Positions 47,621-55,044 of a stretch of DNA of 64,000 bases are shown one piece after another. This stretch comes from Oceanisphaera litoralis. Lineage in GTDB: Bacteria; Pseudomonadota; Gammaproteobacteria; Enterobacterales; Aeromonadaceae. A program made the position numbers and the translations under genes. Numbering within the stretch: position 1 is the first letter of the stretch; each line of letters opens with the position of its first letter. Where the stretch lies: positions 1-64,000 of the forward strand of contig NZ_JAFBBE010000004.1 of NCBI RefSeq assembly GCF_016907015.1, given 5' to 3'. Under the pieces are notes generated by a model. The model did not search any database and had not been told where the DNA came from. It was given only the letters and a program-made list of their open reading frames with translations.

Positions 47621-48811
47621 TTACCTCTTGCCCATGGCCCGCCAGGCCAGCTTGTCTTTGAAAGTGCCACTGGCCGCCATGGCCATCAGCCCCAGATTGC
47701 GTCCGACGGCCAGCGCCGGATGCTCGTTGGAGAACAGCAGCGCCAGCGCCGTGGTCAGGCCGACAATGGTCGACTGATCCGGCTGGCGCGCCTGACCGTA
47801 GGCAGACAGCACCGGGTAACTGCCGATATCCTGTTCTGCCGCCAGTGCCCGGCCCACCCCCTCGACCAGGGTCGCCACGTCGCGCAGTCCCAGATTAAAC
47901 CCCTGACCGGCGATGGGATGCAACAGATGAGCCGCATTGCCGACCAGCGCCACTCTGTGATGCCAGGGCCGCTCCACCTCATCCAGCGCCAACGGATAGC
48001 AATGCCGTTGGCCGGTGCGCTCCAGCCGGCCCAGCCGGTAGCCGAACTCCTGTTGCAACTGCCGCATAAAGGCCTCGGCATCGAGGGTCATCAGCCGCTC
48101 GGCCCGTTCGGTGGACGCGCACCACACCAGCGAACAACGCCCCTCGCCCATCGGCAACATCGCGATCGGCCCTTCCCGGGTGAAGCGTTCGAAGGCGCGG
48201 CCCTGATGCGGGGCCGCGGTCTGCACATTGGTGATGATGGCACTCTGCCGATAATCCAGCCGGCGACGGGGCAGACCCAGTTGCCGGCGCACCACGGAGC
48301 GGTTGCCATCGGCGGCCAGCAGCAGCGAGGCCGCCAGCTGTCGGCCGTCGGCCAGCGTCAACATGACACCTTCGGGCTCTTGCTCCAGGGTCTCGATACG
48401 GGCAGGACACAGCAGCGCTATGCTGCTGCACCGGCTCATCTGCCGGTACAAAACCTGCCCCACGGGATGCAGTTCTACCACATAACCCAGCGCCGGTACC
48501 GGATAGTCTTCGGCACGGATATTCACCTGGCCCAAGTGGCCCTGATCGGAGACCTGAATATGATGAATGGGGGTGGTCAGGCCGGACAGAAGCGGCCACA
48601 ATCCCAGCCGCTCCAGCAGTTCCCGGCTGTGGCCGGCCAGCGCAATGCTGCGGGCATCAAACCCCGGATGATGGTCCCTATCGGGCACGGTCGCTTCGAT
48701 AACGGCGATACGCAGCGCCGAGCCGTCGGGGCGGCGCAAGCCGCTCAGGCCCAGCGCCAGCACGGCGCCGACCATGCCGCCGCCGTTGATTACCACATCA
48801 TAATGGGTCAT
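47621..48811 (-). CDS. ubiH: 2-octaprenyl-6-methoxyphenyl hydroxylase (UbiH)
   Basis: Second flavin mono-oxygenase of ubiquinone synthesis. The 396 residues have NGGGMVGAVLALGLSGL near 9-25, FDARSIALAGHSRELLERLG near 51, LLLAADGNRSVVRR (DG motif) and GNAAHLLHPIAGQGFNLGLRDV (GD-motif variant with Asn). Three bases separate it from ubiI, so the two form one unit. In enterics pepP lies upstream of ubiH; here ygfB is directly upstream and pepP is absent. Confidence 0.92.
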   Translation of the reverse strand: MTHYDVVINGGGMVGAVLALGLSGLRRPDGSALRIAVIEATVPDRDHHPGFDARSIALAGHSRELLERLGLWPLLSGLTTPIHHIQVSDQGHLGQVNIRAEDYPVPALGYVVELHPVGQVLYRQMSRCSSIALLCPARIETLEQEPEGVMLTLADGRQLAASLLLAADGNRSVVRRQLGLPRRRLDYRQSAIITNVQTAAPHQGRAFERFTREGPIAMLPMGEGRCSLVWCASTERAERLMTLDAEAFMRQLQQEFGYRLGRLERTGQRHCYPLALDEVERPWHHRVALVGNAAHLLHPIAGQGFNLGLRDVATLVEGVGRALAAEQDIGSYPVLSAYGQARQPDQSTIVGLTTALALLFSNEHPALAVGRNLGLMAMAASGTFKDKLAWRAMGKR

Positions 48812-48829
48812 AACACTGAGCTGTCGTGA

Positions 48830-49399
48830 TTAATGCAGGGTGGGACGCTGGGGGGCAGCCTGACCCTTGCCGAACTCTTCGAACGCCAGGGTGGCGCCCA
48901 GCTTCAGGTGTTCATACAAGACCACGAAGGCGGTTTCACTTTCCTCGTCTTCCTGATCGAAGTCGCTGGCCACCTGGGTAATGCTGCTGATGTCCTGGAT
49001 CATTTCCTGCAGTTCGGGTGAGGCCTTGTTCAGCTCCACCTGCACCACGCCGAACCCGGCCAGAAAGGCGCCGGCCCATTCCATCATGGCATCCAGCCGC
49101 TCATCCAGCGGCTCGTCATCTTCCGGCATCAGCAGTTCGAATCGGCTCTGGCTGACCAGCTCGTCATAGACCCGGCTAAACAGCAGATTGACCGCTTTTT
49201 TCAGCTCGGAGGGCAAACCGAAGTCGTCGTTCAGCAAGGCATTGAAATGCTCCTGCCAACGGGCATCGTCCTTGGCCATGCCGCCGCAGATAAGACCGCA
49301 GATAACGCCATGCACTTCGGCGGCGGTCACCACCATATTGTGATGTTCCAGCAAGGTGGTGAAGGCGTCGTAGTTGAGACGGGCGTTGTCGTTCATCAT
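48830..49399 (-). CDS. ygfB: YgfB family protein (UPF0149)
   Basis: A 189-residue acidic helical protein, founder family of UPF0149; in Pseudomonas a YgfB homologue modulates alpA and beta-lactamase expression. Visible marks are the N-terminal AAEVHGVICGLICGG near 26-40, EWAGAFLAGFGVVQVE near 106 and the ESETAFVVLYEHLKLGATLAF C-terminal helix. Two adjacent ATGs (49399, 49396) could start it. It is divergent from zapA and probably co-transcribed with ubiH-ubiI. Confidence 0.93.
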   Translation of the reverse strand: MMNDNARLNYDAFTTLLEHHNMVVTAAEVHGVICGLICGGMAKDDARWQEHFNALLNDDFGLPSELKKAVNLLFSRVYDELVSQSRFELLMPEDDEPLDERLDAMMEWAGAFLAGFGVVQVELNKASPELQEMIQDISSITQVASDFDQEDEESETAFVVLYEHLKLGATLAFEEFGKGQAAPQRPTLH

Positions 49400-49547
49400 T
49401 TACTCGATTGGCAAAAAAGTGGCGGATATGGTGCAGATCCTAGCATTGTGACCACGCTCAGGCCAGCAACCCCTTGAAACTTCTGGTGCGCCGCTATATA
49501 GTCGCCAGAATTTCATGGCCTATTGCAATCAGCTATCTGAGGATCAC

Positions 49548-49847
49548 ATGACCACAGCGGCAATCGACATCGTTGTTCTCGGGCGCCCTTACAAGGTGGC
49601 CTGTCCTGTTGGGCAGGAAGCGGCATTGCAACGGGCAGCCGATATGCTCAACGAGCGTATCCACAAGTTCAAGCAGAGCGGCAAGGCCGGCTCCAATGAG
49701 CAAATTGCCATTATGCTGGCCCTGAATGTGTGCCATGAGCTTGAACTTGAAAAAGACAAGAACTACCAATATGCTGATGCCATGGATAAGCGCATCAAGA
49801 TGCTGCAACATACCATTGAAGATGCCCTGGCCAGCAAAGTAGGCTAG
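49548..49847 (+). CDS. zapA: cell division protein ZapA
   Basis: Binds and bundles FtsZ at the Z ring. The 99 residues consist of a small N-terminal domain (DIVVLGRPYKVACPVGQE) and a C-terminal coiled coil (NEQIAIMLALNVCHELELEK), as in E. coli ZapA (109). The ATG at 49548 follows GAGGATCAC. The 6S RNA gene lies immediately downstream, the classical zapA-ssrS-fau order. Confidence 0.95.
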   Translation: MTTAAIDIVVLGRPYKVACPVGQEAALQRAADMLNERIHKFKQSGKAGSNEQIAIMLALNVCHELELEKDKNYQYADAMDKRIKMLQHTIEDALASKVG

Positions 49848-49887
49848 TGAATGTCCGCGTTGACATAACGTATTGAAAAATAGCGTA

Positions 49888-49916
49888 TTGAAAGTTAACT
49901 CATTGAAAATTAAAAA
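49888..49916 (+). promoter_or_regulatory. promoter of 6S RNA
   Basis: TTGAAA, 17-bp spacer, TAAAAA, placing the start at about 49922-49923, where the mature 6S RNA should begin. It sits in three 15-bp near-repeats (TATTGAAAA at 49871, TATTGAAAG at 49886, CATTGAAAA at 49901), so alternative -35 boxes exist. Confidence 0.6.
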
Positions 49917-49922
49917 GTTTAG

Positions 49923-50106
49923 CTTTCCCTGGGGTGTTTGTGTGTCGGGTGGCGTCCCTGAGCCGATAATCACAGCACAGGAAAGCCGTGTTATTTACTA
50001 TTGTGCATGCTCGGCCCGACCGAGAAGCCTGCGGTAGATACCGGGTTTCCGCCTTGAACCAACGGGTTCAAGGACTAACACCTGCAACGGCACCCCGGGG
50101 ATCCTC
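49923..50106 (+). ncRNA. ssrS: 6S RNA
   Basis: Regulatory RNA that mimics an open promoter and sequesters sigma70-RNA polymerase in stationary phase. Conserved blocks are in the right order: CCTGAGCCGATA near 49972, GCATGCTCGG with CCGAGAAGCC in the central region, CCTTGAACC...GGGTTCAAGG hairpin, and CACCTGCAACGGCA. The terminal stem pairs CCCTGGGGTG (5') with CACCCCGGGG (3'). Length of about 184 nt equals E. coli 6S RNA. Ends are estimated from the stem, to within a few bases. Followed by the VF530 gene rather than directly by fau. Confidence 0.93.
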
Positions 50107-50220
50107 CTCTTTTACCCGCTCACTCAAGCTTCCGTCGCCACGAAGCGGCGCCCTCCCTGTCCGATACACCAAATCCTGTTACAATCTTCGCGAATTACTT
50201 TCGTGACAGGTAGCCATTGA

Positions 50221-50451
50221 ATGACTGAACAACCCAATAACCCGCTGCACGGCATCACCCTCAAGGATCTGCTGACCGAACTGGTCGAGCGTTATGGCTG
50301 GGAAGAACTGGCCCGCCGGGTCAACATCAACTGTTTCAAGAAAGATCCCAGCATCAAGTCCAGCCTGACCTTTCTGCGGCGCACCCCCTGGGCGCGTGCC
50401 GAAGTGGAAGAACTCTATGTTCGGTTGAAGAAAAGCCCCTGGAATCACTGA
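50221..50451 (+). CDS. VF530 family small DNA-binding protein (DUF2132)
   Basis: The 76 residues ([42 protein letters not shown] region, then [17 protein letters not shown]) match the VF530/DUF2132 family. Its structure from Vibrio fischeri resembles DNA-binding folds. Cellular role unknown. It lies between 6S RNA and fau, an interruption of the usual ssrS-fau adjacency. Confidence 0.9.
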   Translation: MTEQPNNPLHGITLKDLLTELVERYGWEELARRVNINCFKKDPSIKSSLTFLRRTPWARAEVEELYVRLKKSPWNH

Positions 50452-50465
50452 ACAGCCGAGAGGAG

Positions 50466-50619
50466 TAATACCAATCGGATTGGCTATGTACTAGTTCAGT
50501 GTGTCTGATTCGGCAATAACCTGTTTTTATTGGAGTTAATGTAAGCACGAAAGAGCCTACTCTAAGGCTGATACACGGATAGACACAGTTAACTCATACA
50601 TAGCCAATCGGATTAATCA
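50466..50619. repeat. ~150-bp element with terminal inverted repeats (MITE-like)
   Basis: The left end AATCGGATTGGCTATGTA (50473-50490) matches the inverse of the right end (50597-50614) at 17 of 18 positions. Similarity continues inward (AGTT...GTGTCT in both arms). TAAT lies outside both ends and may be a target duplication. No ORF inside. It resembles a non-autonomous transposable element or a long imperfect hairpin. Confidence 0.65.
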
Positions 50620-50630
50620 TGTGCTCAAGC

Positions 50631-50692
50631 CGTCATCCTGACGAACGTCAGGATCTCCATGCAGGAAGATACCGGGTCAAGCCCGGCATGAC
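50631..50692. repeat. REP-like double-hairpin element
   Basis: TCCTGACG-AA-CGTCAGGA (50636-50653) and CCGGG-TCAAG-CCCGG (50672-50686) are flanked by GTCAT (50632) and ATGAC (50688). This two-stem layout with GTCAT ends is typical of dispersed extragenic palindromes in proteobacteria. Together with the preceding element it fills the 354-bp gap before fau; the remaining ~110 bp show only the fau upstream region. Confidence 0.65.
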
Positions 50693-50805
50693 TGGACGTT
50701 AAACGCGGCATTGTTATCAGTAGCTGATCACTTTTTTAATGGAATGGGTATAACCCCTCACACTTCTCACCTTGCAATGGATGTTAACCAGCAGGAAGCA
50801 CATAG

Positions 50806-51384
50806 ATGAGCGAAAGACATCATATAAGACAACAGATACGTCAGGCTCGCCGCCGGCTGACGGCGGCAGAGCAACAGGCAGCGGCCGAGGTCATCATCCG
50901 GCATGTGGCCGGTGCCGAGCACCTGGCAAGCGCAGATAAGGTGGCGCTCTATCTTGCCAACGATGGCGAGCTGGATCCCCAGCCGCTGATCGACTGGTAT
51001 TGGTCTCGGGGCACCCGGGTATACCTTCCGGTGCTGCACCACTTCAGCCCCGGTCACCTGCTGTTTCTGCGCTACGATCCCGATACCCGACTGGTCGCCA
51101 ACCGCTTCGGTATTCCCGAGCCCAGACTCGATATCCGACTGTTGCTGCCGAAGCAGGAACTGGACATCATCTATACCCCCCTGGTCGCCTTCGACGCCAG
51201 CGGCAATCGTATCGGCATGGGCGGTGGCTTTTACGACCGTACCCTGGCCGCCTGGCGACATGGTCGTGGCCCCCGCCCGGTAGGCCTGGCCCACAATTGC
51301 CAGCAACTGCCGGCCATTCCCACCGACAGCTGGGACATTCCCCTGCCGGAGCTGATCACACCCGAGCAACACTGGCGCTGGTAA
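50806..51384 (+). CDS. fau: 5-formyltetrahydrofolate cyclo-ligase
   Basis: Converts 5-formyl-tetrahydrofolate to 5,10-methenyl-tetrahydrofolate with ATP, salvaging an inhibitory folate that also arises from the glycine cleavage/serine cycle. The 192 residues have the N-terminal RQQIRQARRRLTAAEQ, YLANDGELD near 49, and the ATP/Mg-binding signature IGMGGGFYDRTLAAW near 140-155. The last 67 bases of the gene and its stop are duplicated just downstream. Confidence 0.95.
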   Translation: MSERHHIRQQIRQARRRLTAAEQQAAAEVIIRHVAGAEHLASADKVALYLANDGELDPQPLIDWYWSRGTRVYLPVLHHFSPGHLLFLRYDPDTRLVANRFGIPEPRLDIRLLLPKQELDIIYTPLVAFDASGNRIGMGGGFYDRTLAAWRHGRGPRPVGLAHNCQQLPAIPTDSWDIPLPELITPEQHWRW

Positions 51385-51500
51385 AGCCGCATGCATGGTT
51401 AAGGGCTGCCCTCGATACTCCCACCGATAGCCGGGACATTCCCCTGCCGGAGCTGATCACACCCGAGCAACACTGGCGCTGCTAAAAGCCGCATGCAAGG
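51318..51500 (+). repeat. imperfect 81-bp tandem duplication of the fau 3' end
   Basis: 51318-51398 and 51419-51500 are about 93% identical, offset by 101 bp with 20 bp between them. The copy covers the last ~22 codons of fau, its stop (TAA in both) and the first downstream bases (GCCGCATGCA). The second copy is a non-coding remnant ending 12 bases before the rpiA -10 box. Confidence 0.9.
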
Positions 51501-51511
51501 CAAGTGCGCTT

Positions 51512-51520
51512 TGCTATAAT
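51512..51520 (+). promoter_or_regulatory. extended -10 promoter of rpiA
   Basis: TGCTATAAT combines a consensus TATAAT with the TGn extension. No -35 match is present 17 bp upstream (CATGCA), as expected for an extended -10 promoter. It predicts a leader of about 95 nt that contains the 21-bp repeats. Confidence 0.7.
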
Positions 51521-51569
51521 GCGCACCACCTTTGTAGCAAACGGCCGCGGGCGGCAGACCGCCGTAAGC

Positions 51570-51611
51570 AAGACAGCCCTGAGCGAGAGAAAGACAGCCC
51601 TGAGCGAGAGA
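51570..51611 (+). repeat. perfect 21-bp tandem repeat in the rpiA leader
   Basis: Two exact copies of a 21-base unit (AAGACAGCCCTGAGCGAGAG plus A) end nine bases before the rpiA start codon. The second copy supplies part of the purine-rich ribosome binding region. Confidence 0.9.
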
Positions 51612-51620
51612 AAGAAAGTA

Positions 51621-52277
51621 ATGACACAAGATGAAATGAAAAAAGCCGCCGGTTGGGCAGCGCTGGATTACGTGACCCCGGATACCATTGTCGGCGTGGG
51701 GACCGGATCGACCGTGAACCACTTTATCGACGCCCTGGGCTCGGTCAAGGACCAGATCAAGGGGGCCGTCTCCAGCTCCGAAGCCTCCACCACCCGACTG
51801 GAACAGCTCGGCATTCGCATTTTCGATCTCAACGAGGTCAGCGAACTGGCGGTCTATGTGGATGGCGCCGATGAAATCGACGGCAGCATGGCCATGATCA
51901 AGGGTGGCGGCGCGGCCCTGACCCGGGAAAAAATCGTCGCCGCCGTGGCCGACCGTTTTATCTGTATCGTCGATGGCACCAAGACGGTGGACATCTTGGG
52001 CAGCTTTCCGCTGCCGGTAGAGGTGATCCCCATGGCGCGGGCATACGTGGCCCGCGAGCTGACCAGGCTCGGTGGCAAGCCGGTGTATCGGGAAGGCGTG
52101 GTCACCGACAACGGCAACCATATTCTGGATGTGCACGGCCTGCAGATCACCGAGCCCAGGGCACTCGAAGCTCGCATCAACGCCATCGTCGGCGTGGTCA
52201 CCAACGGCCTGTTCGCCGAACGTGGCGCCGATGTGCTGCTGATTGGCACCCCGGAAGGCGTGATAAGAAAGCCGTAA
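51621..52277 (+). CDS. rpiA: ribose-5-phosphate isomerase A
   Basis: Interconverts ribose 5-phosphate and ribulose 5-phosphate in the pentose phosphate pathway. The 218 residues match E. coli (219). Motifs are [15 protein letters not shown] near 25-39, [22 protein letters not shown] near 80, [12 protein letters not shown] with catalytic Glu near 103, and TDNGNHILD near 160. The ATG at 51621 follows GAAAGAAAGTA. In E. coli it neighbours serA; here modABC, acnA and rimK lie between. Confidence 0.97.
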   Translation: MTQDEMKKAAGWAALDYVTPDTIVGVGTGSTVNHFIDALGSVKDQIKGAVSSSEASTTRLEQLGIRIFDLNEVSELAVYVDGADEIDGSMAMIKGGGAALTREKIVAAVADRFICIVDGTKTVDILGSFPLPVEVIPMARAYVARELTRLGGKPVYREGVVTDNGNHILDVHGLQITEPRALEARINAIVGVVTNGLFAERGADVLLIGTPEGVIRKP

Positions 52278-52355
52278 GCTGGAAGCTGGAAGCGAAAAGT
52301 TCGGACACCTTGCAAACAACACAGGTTTATCTTCTAGCTTCCGGCTTCCAGCTTT
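52276..52355. terminator. long-stem terminator between rpiA and modC
   Basis: AAGCTGGAAGCTGGAAGC (52276) pairs with GCTTCCGGCTTCCAGCTT (52338) across a ~45-base loop and is followed by T6. The direct repetition of GCTGGAA within each arm permits slipped pairing. It serves rpiA and, by symmetry, possibly the convergent mod operon. Confidence 0.7.
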
Positions 52356-52356
52356 T

Positions 52357-53421
52357 TTAATCCACCAGTGCCACCGCCTTGATCAGGGCGTAGCATTCAC
52401 TCCCCGCTTCCAGCTGCAATTTTCCGACCGAATAGGCGGACAGCTGCGCCGGTATCTGCTGGCCACCACGCAGCACCAGCATCAGTAGCACCCTCCCCTC
52501 TGCGCTCGGCGTCAGGCTCAGCACCCGCGCCGGCAGCTGGTTGAGAATCGAAATATCGGGTACCGGCGCCAGGGCCACGCTGACGTCGCTGGCCAGCACA
52601 CGTAACCGCGCCGTGCCGGCTCCGGCAGTATGCGCGCCGGCCAGCCACAGCCGACCCGCGCTGCAGTCAAAGGGACGGCGACCATCGGCCAGCGTCTGTT
52701 GCAGCCGGCCTTCCAGAATGGCGGCGGCTTCGTCGTCCCTGAACAAGGGACTGCGGGGCCGGGCCAGAGCCTGCTGCAGGCTGTCGTTGTGGGTAATGCG
52801 CCCCTTGTCCATCAGCAAGACCCGGTCGGCCAGCCGCTCCACTTCTTCCGGTGCATGGGTGACGTAAAACACCGGTACCCGGGCCTGGGCCGATAACCGT
52901 TCCAGCAGGGGCAGTATCTCTCTCTTCGCTCGGGTATCGAGCGCCGACAGCGGCTCGTCCAGCAGCAACAGCCGGGGGCTGGTGAGCAGCGCCCGGCCGA
53001 TGGCCACCCGCTGCCGCTGACCGCCGGACAGCTCCGTCGCCCGCTGCCGTAACAAGGACCTCAGGCCCAGCCAGTCGATAATCTCGTCCTTGTCGGTTCG
53101 GCGTTGTTCCGCCGGCAGTCGCCGCCAGCCATAATCGAGGTTGCCCTGTACCGACAGGTGCGCAAAGAGACTGGCCTCCTGGAAGACGTAGCCGAGCCGC
53201 CTTTTATGGGTGGGCATGAACACCTTGTCATTTTGCCAGCATTGATCATCCAGCCGAAAATAACCGGCACAGCGCTCCAGGCCGGCCATGGCCCGCAGCA
53301 AGGTGGTCTTTCCGCAGCCGGAAGGACCAAACAGGGCAGTCACACCGGTGGCGGGAAGCGCGAAATCCACTTCCAGCCGGAAGCCGGCTCTTTGCAGGGT
53401 AAACGCCGCCTGTATGCTCAT
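52357..53421 (-). CDS. modC: molybdate ABC transporter ATP-binding protein ModC
   Basis: ATPase of the high-affinity molybdate importer. The 354 residues have Walker A GPSGCGKTT near 32-40, signature LSGGQRQRVAIGRALL near 132, Walker B LLLLDEPLSALD near 152, and a C-terminal Mop-type molybdate-binding domain (ARLRVLASDVSVALAPVPDISILNQLPARV). Last gene of modABC; overlaps modB by four bases. Confidence 0.95.
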   Translation of the reverse strand: MSIQAAFTLQRAGFRLEVDFALPATGVTALFGPSGCGKTTLLRAMAGLERCAGYFRLDDQCWQNDKVFMPTHKRRLGYVFQEASLFAHLSVQGNLDYGWRRLPAEQRRTDKDEIIDWLGLRSLLRQRATELSGGQRQRVAIGRALLTSPRLLLLDEPLSALDTRAKREILPLLERLSAQARVPVFYVTHAPEEVERLADRVLLMDKGRITHNDSLQQALARPRSPLFRDDEAAAILEGRLQQTLADGRRPFDCSAGRLWLAGAHTAGAGTARLRVLASDVSVALAPVPDISILNQLPARVLSLTPSAEGRVLLMLVLRGGQQIPAQLSAYSVGKLQLEAGSECYALIKAVALVD

Positions 53422-54098
53422 GGGTGCACCACCGCAAAGCGCCGGTTGAGGGCGTACACCAGCAGCAGTATGCTGAACGACAACCCCAGCAGTATGGCCG
53501 ACAGCAAATGCGCGTCCCCGTACTGCAGGGTCTCCACATGGTCATAGATGGCGATGGAAATCACCTGGGTCACCCCCGGTATGTTGCCGCCGATCATCAG
53601 CACCACGCCAAACTCGCCCAGGGTATGGGCAAAACCGAGCACCACCGCCGTTAAAAAGCCATTACGGGCCAGCGGCAGCACCACGGTAAAAAACCGGTCG
53701 AGCGGCGAGGCCCGCAGGGTGGCAGCCACTTCCAGCGGTCGGCGACCGATGCTGGCAAAGGCGCCCTGCAAGGGCTGCACCACAAAGGGCAGGGAATAAA
53801 AAGCCGAGCCGATCACCAGGCCGGTAAAACTGAAGGCCAGGGTGCCTCCCCCCAGCGCCTGCGAGGTGATACCGAAGAGGCCGTTCGGCCCCAGCGCCAG
53901 CAAGAGATAAAACCCCAGCACCGTCGGCGGCAAGACCAAAGGCAGCGCCACCACCGCCTCTACCAGCGTCTTGAACCGGCAGCGGCTCTGGCTCAGCCAC
54001 CAGGCCAGCGGCATGCCGATGAGCAGCAGCACCAGCACGGTAACCGCCGCCAGGCGCAGGGTCAGCAGCAGCGCCGTCAGATCATCCGGGGACAACAA
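53418..54098 (-). CDS. modB: molybdate ABC transporter permease ModB
   Basis: Inner-membrane permease, 226 residues with about five helices. It shows the family strings LALPLVLPPTVLGFYLLLALG-like VALPLVLPPTVLGFYL near 50-65, the EAA-type loop EVAATLRASPLDRFFTVVLPL near 123 and GFAHTLGEFGVVLMIGGNIPG near 156. Starts 41 bases after the modA stop. Confidence 0.95.
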   Translation of the reverse strand: MLSPDDLTALLLTLRLAAVTVLVLLLIGMPLAWWLSQSRCRFKTLVEAVVALPLVLPPTVLGFYLLLALGPNGLFGITSQALGGGTLAFSFTGLVIGSAFYSLPFVVQPLQGAFASIGRRPLEVAATLRASPLDRFFTVVLPLARNGFLTAVVLGFAHTLGEFGVVLMIGGNIPGVTQVISIAIYDHVETLQYGDAHLLSAILLGLSFSILLLVYALNRRFAVVHP

Positions 54099-54138
54099 GA
54101 TCCTGTTTCCTTTCGTCAGTGGGGGAAATCCGCAAGGG

Positions 54139-54885
54139 TTATCGGTCTGCCATCACGCCATAGCCGTAAGACGCAATCACTGCGGCGGCCTCGGGCGAGC
54201 GAAGATACTCCAGCAAGCCCCGGGCGGCGGCGCCTTCTTTCAGCAATACCGCCTGCTGTACTATGGGATCGTACCAGTCCTCAGGCACCTGCCAGTAGGA
54301 GCCGTCGGCAAAAACGCCGTCTTTGAACACCTGGGATTTGGCCACCAGCCCCAGCCGGGCGTTCCGGCTGTAAACATACTGATAGGCCTGGCCGATGTTT
54401 TCGCCCCGGACCACCCTGGGTTGCATCGCCTCCCAATGGCCCAGTTTTTCCAGCACCTGCTGCGCGGCGCGGCCATAAGGCGCGGTTCTGGGGTTGGCGA
54501 TAGACAGAAAACGGAAATCCTGCTGTTTCAGTACCTGTAAATCCTCATCGATAGCCTCGGCGTCGGGGCTCCACAACACCAGCTTGCCCAGTGCATAGGT
54601 GAAACGACTGTCGGCGATGGCCACCCCTTCCTCCTCCAGCAGGGTCGGACGCAGTTCGTCCGCCGCCAGAAAAATGTCATAAGGTGCTCCGCTCTTGATC
54701 TGCGCATAGAACTTGCCGGTGGCACCGGAAGACATCAGCACTCTGTGCCCGCTTTGCTCGGTAAATATGTCACCCAGCTGCTCCATCACCTCGATGAAGT
54801 TGGTGGCCACCGCCACTCGAATGTCATCGGCCGCCAGCGGCGGGCTTATCCCCAGTATGCCGAGCAACAGGAAGAGATGTTTCAT
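54139..54885 (-). CDS. modA: molybdate-binding periplasmic protein ModA
   Basis: Periplasmic receptor for molybdate/tungstate. About 248 residues: a Sec signal (MKHLFLLLGILGISPPLAA), VAVATNFIEVMEQLGDIF, SSGATGKFYAQIKSGAPYD with the oxyanion-binding serine region near 55, and LGLVAKSQVF. The ATG at 54885 follows GAGGACTCATCCACAC; the longer frame would use a TTG. The mod operon has no modE gene nearby, and I found no convincing ModE box upstream. Confidence 0.93.
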   Translation of the reverse strand: MKHLFLLLGILGISPPLAADDIRVAVATNFIEVMEQLGDIFTEQSGHRVLMSSGATGKFYAQIKSGAPYDIFLAADELRPTLLEEEGVAIADSRFTYALGKLVLWSPDAEAIDEDLQVLKQQDFRFLSIANPRTAPYGRAAQQVLEKLGHWEAMQPRVVRGENIGQAYQYVYSRNARLGLVAKSQVFKDGVFADGSYWQVPEDWYDPIVQQAVLLKEGAAARGLLEYLRSPEAAAVIASYGYGVMADR

Positions 54886-54992
54886 GTGTGGATGAGTCCT
54901 CAAGGCTTGCTATCCAGAGATATCACGGTTACGAAAGGAACCGTCTTGCGCTGGCTCACACCCTATCCATATACATGAAAAAACACAACGAT

Positions 54993-55027
54993 TGCCGTCC
55001 GGGCGCTTACCCTGTGCCCGGACGGCA
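54993..55027 (-). terminator. terminator of acnA
   Basis: TGCCGTCCGGGC and GCCCGGACGGCA form a perfect 12-pair stem with an 11-base loop, 18 bases past the acnA stop. On the minus strand a T6 run follows after a short spacer (AATCGTTGTG), so termination is likely but not of the tightest type. Confidence 0.75.
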
Positions 55028-55044
55028 GCCCATTCGGGCACAGG

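Noticed and set aside
51000-51485. 161-codon frame spanning fau and its downstream duplicate
   Set aside because: It is out of frame with fau and exists only because the duplicated segment keeps a shadow frame open.
54886-55044. ModE-binding site upstream of modA
   Set aside because: Only fragments such as CGTAAC and GATATC are present; no convincing dyad with the expected spacing.
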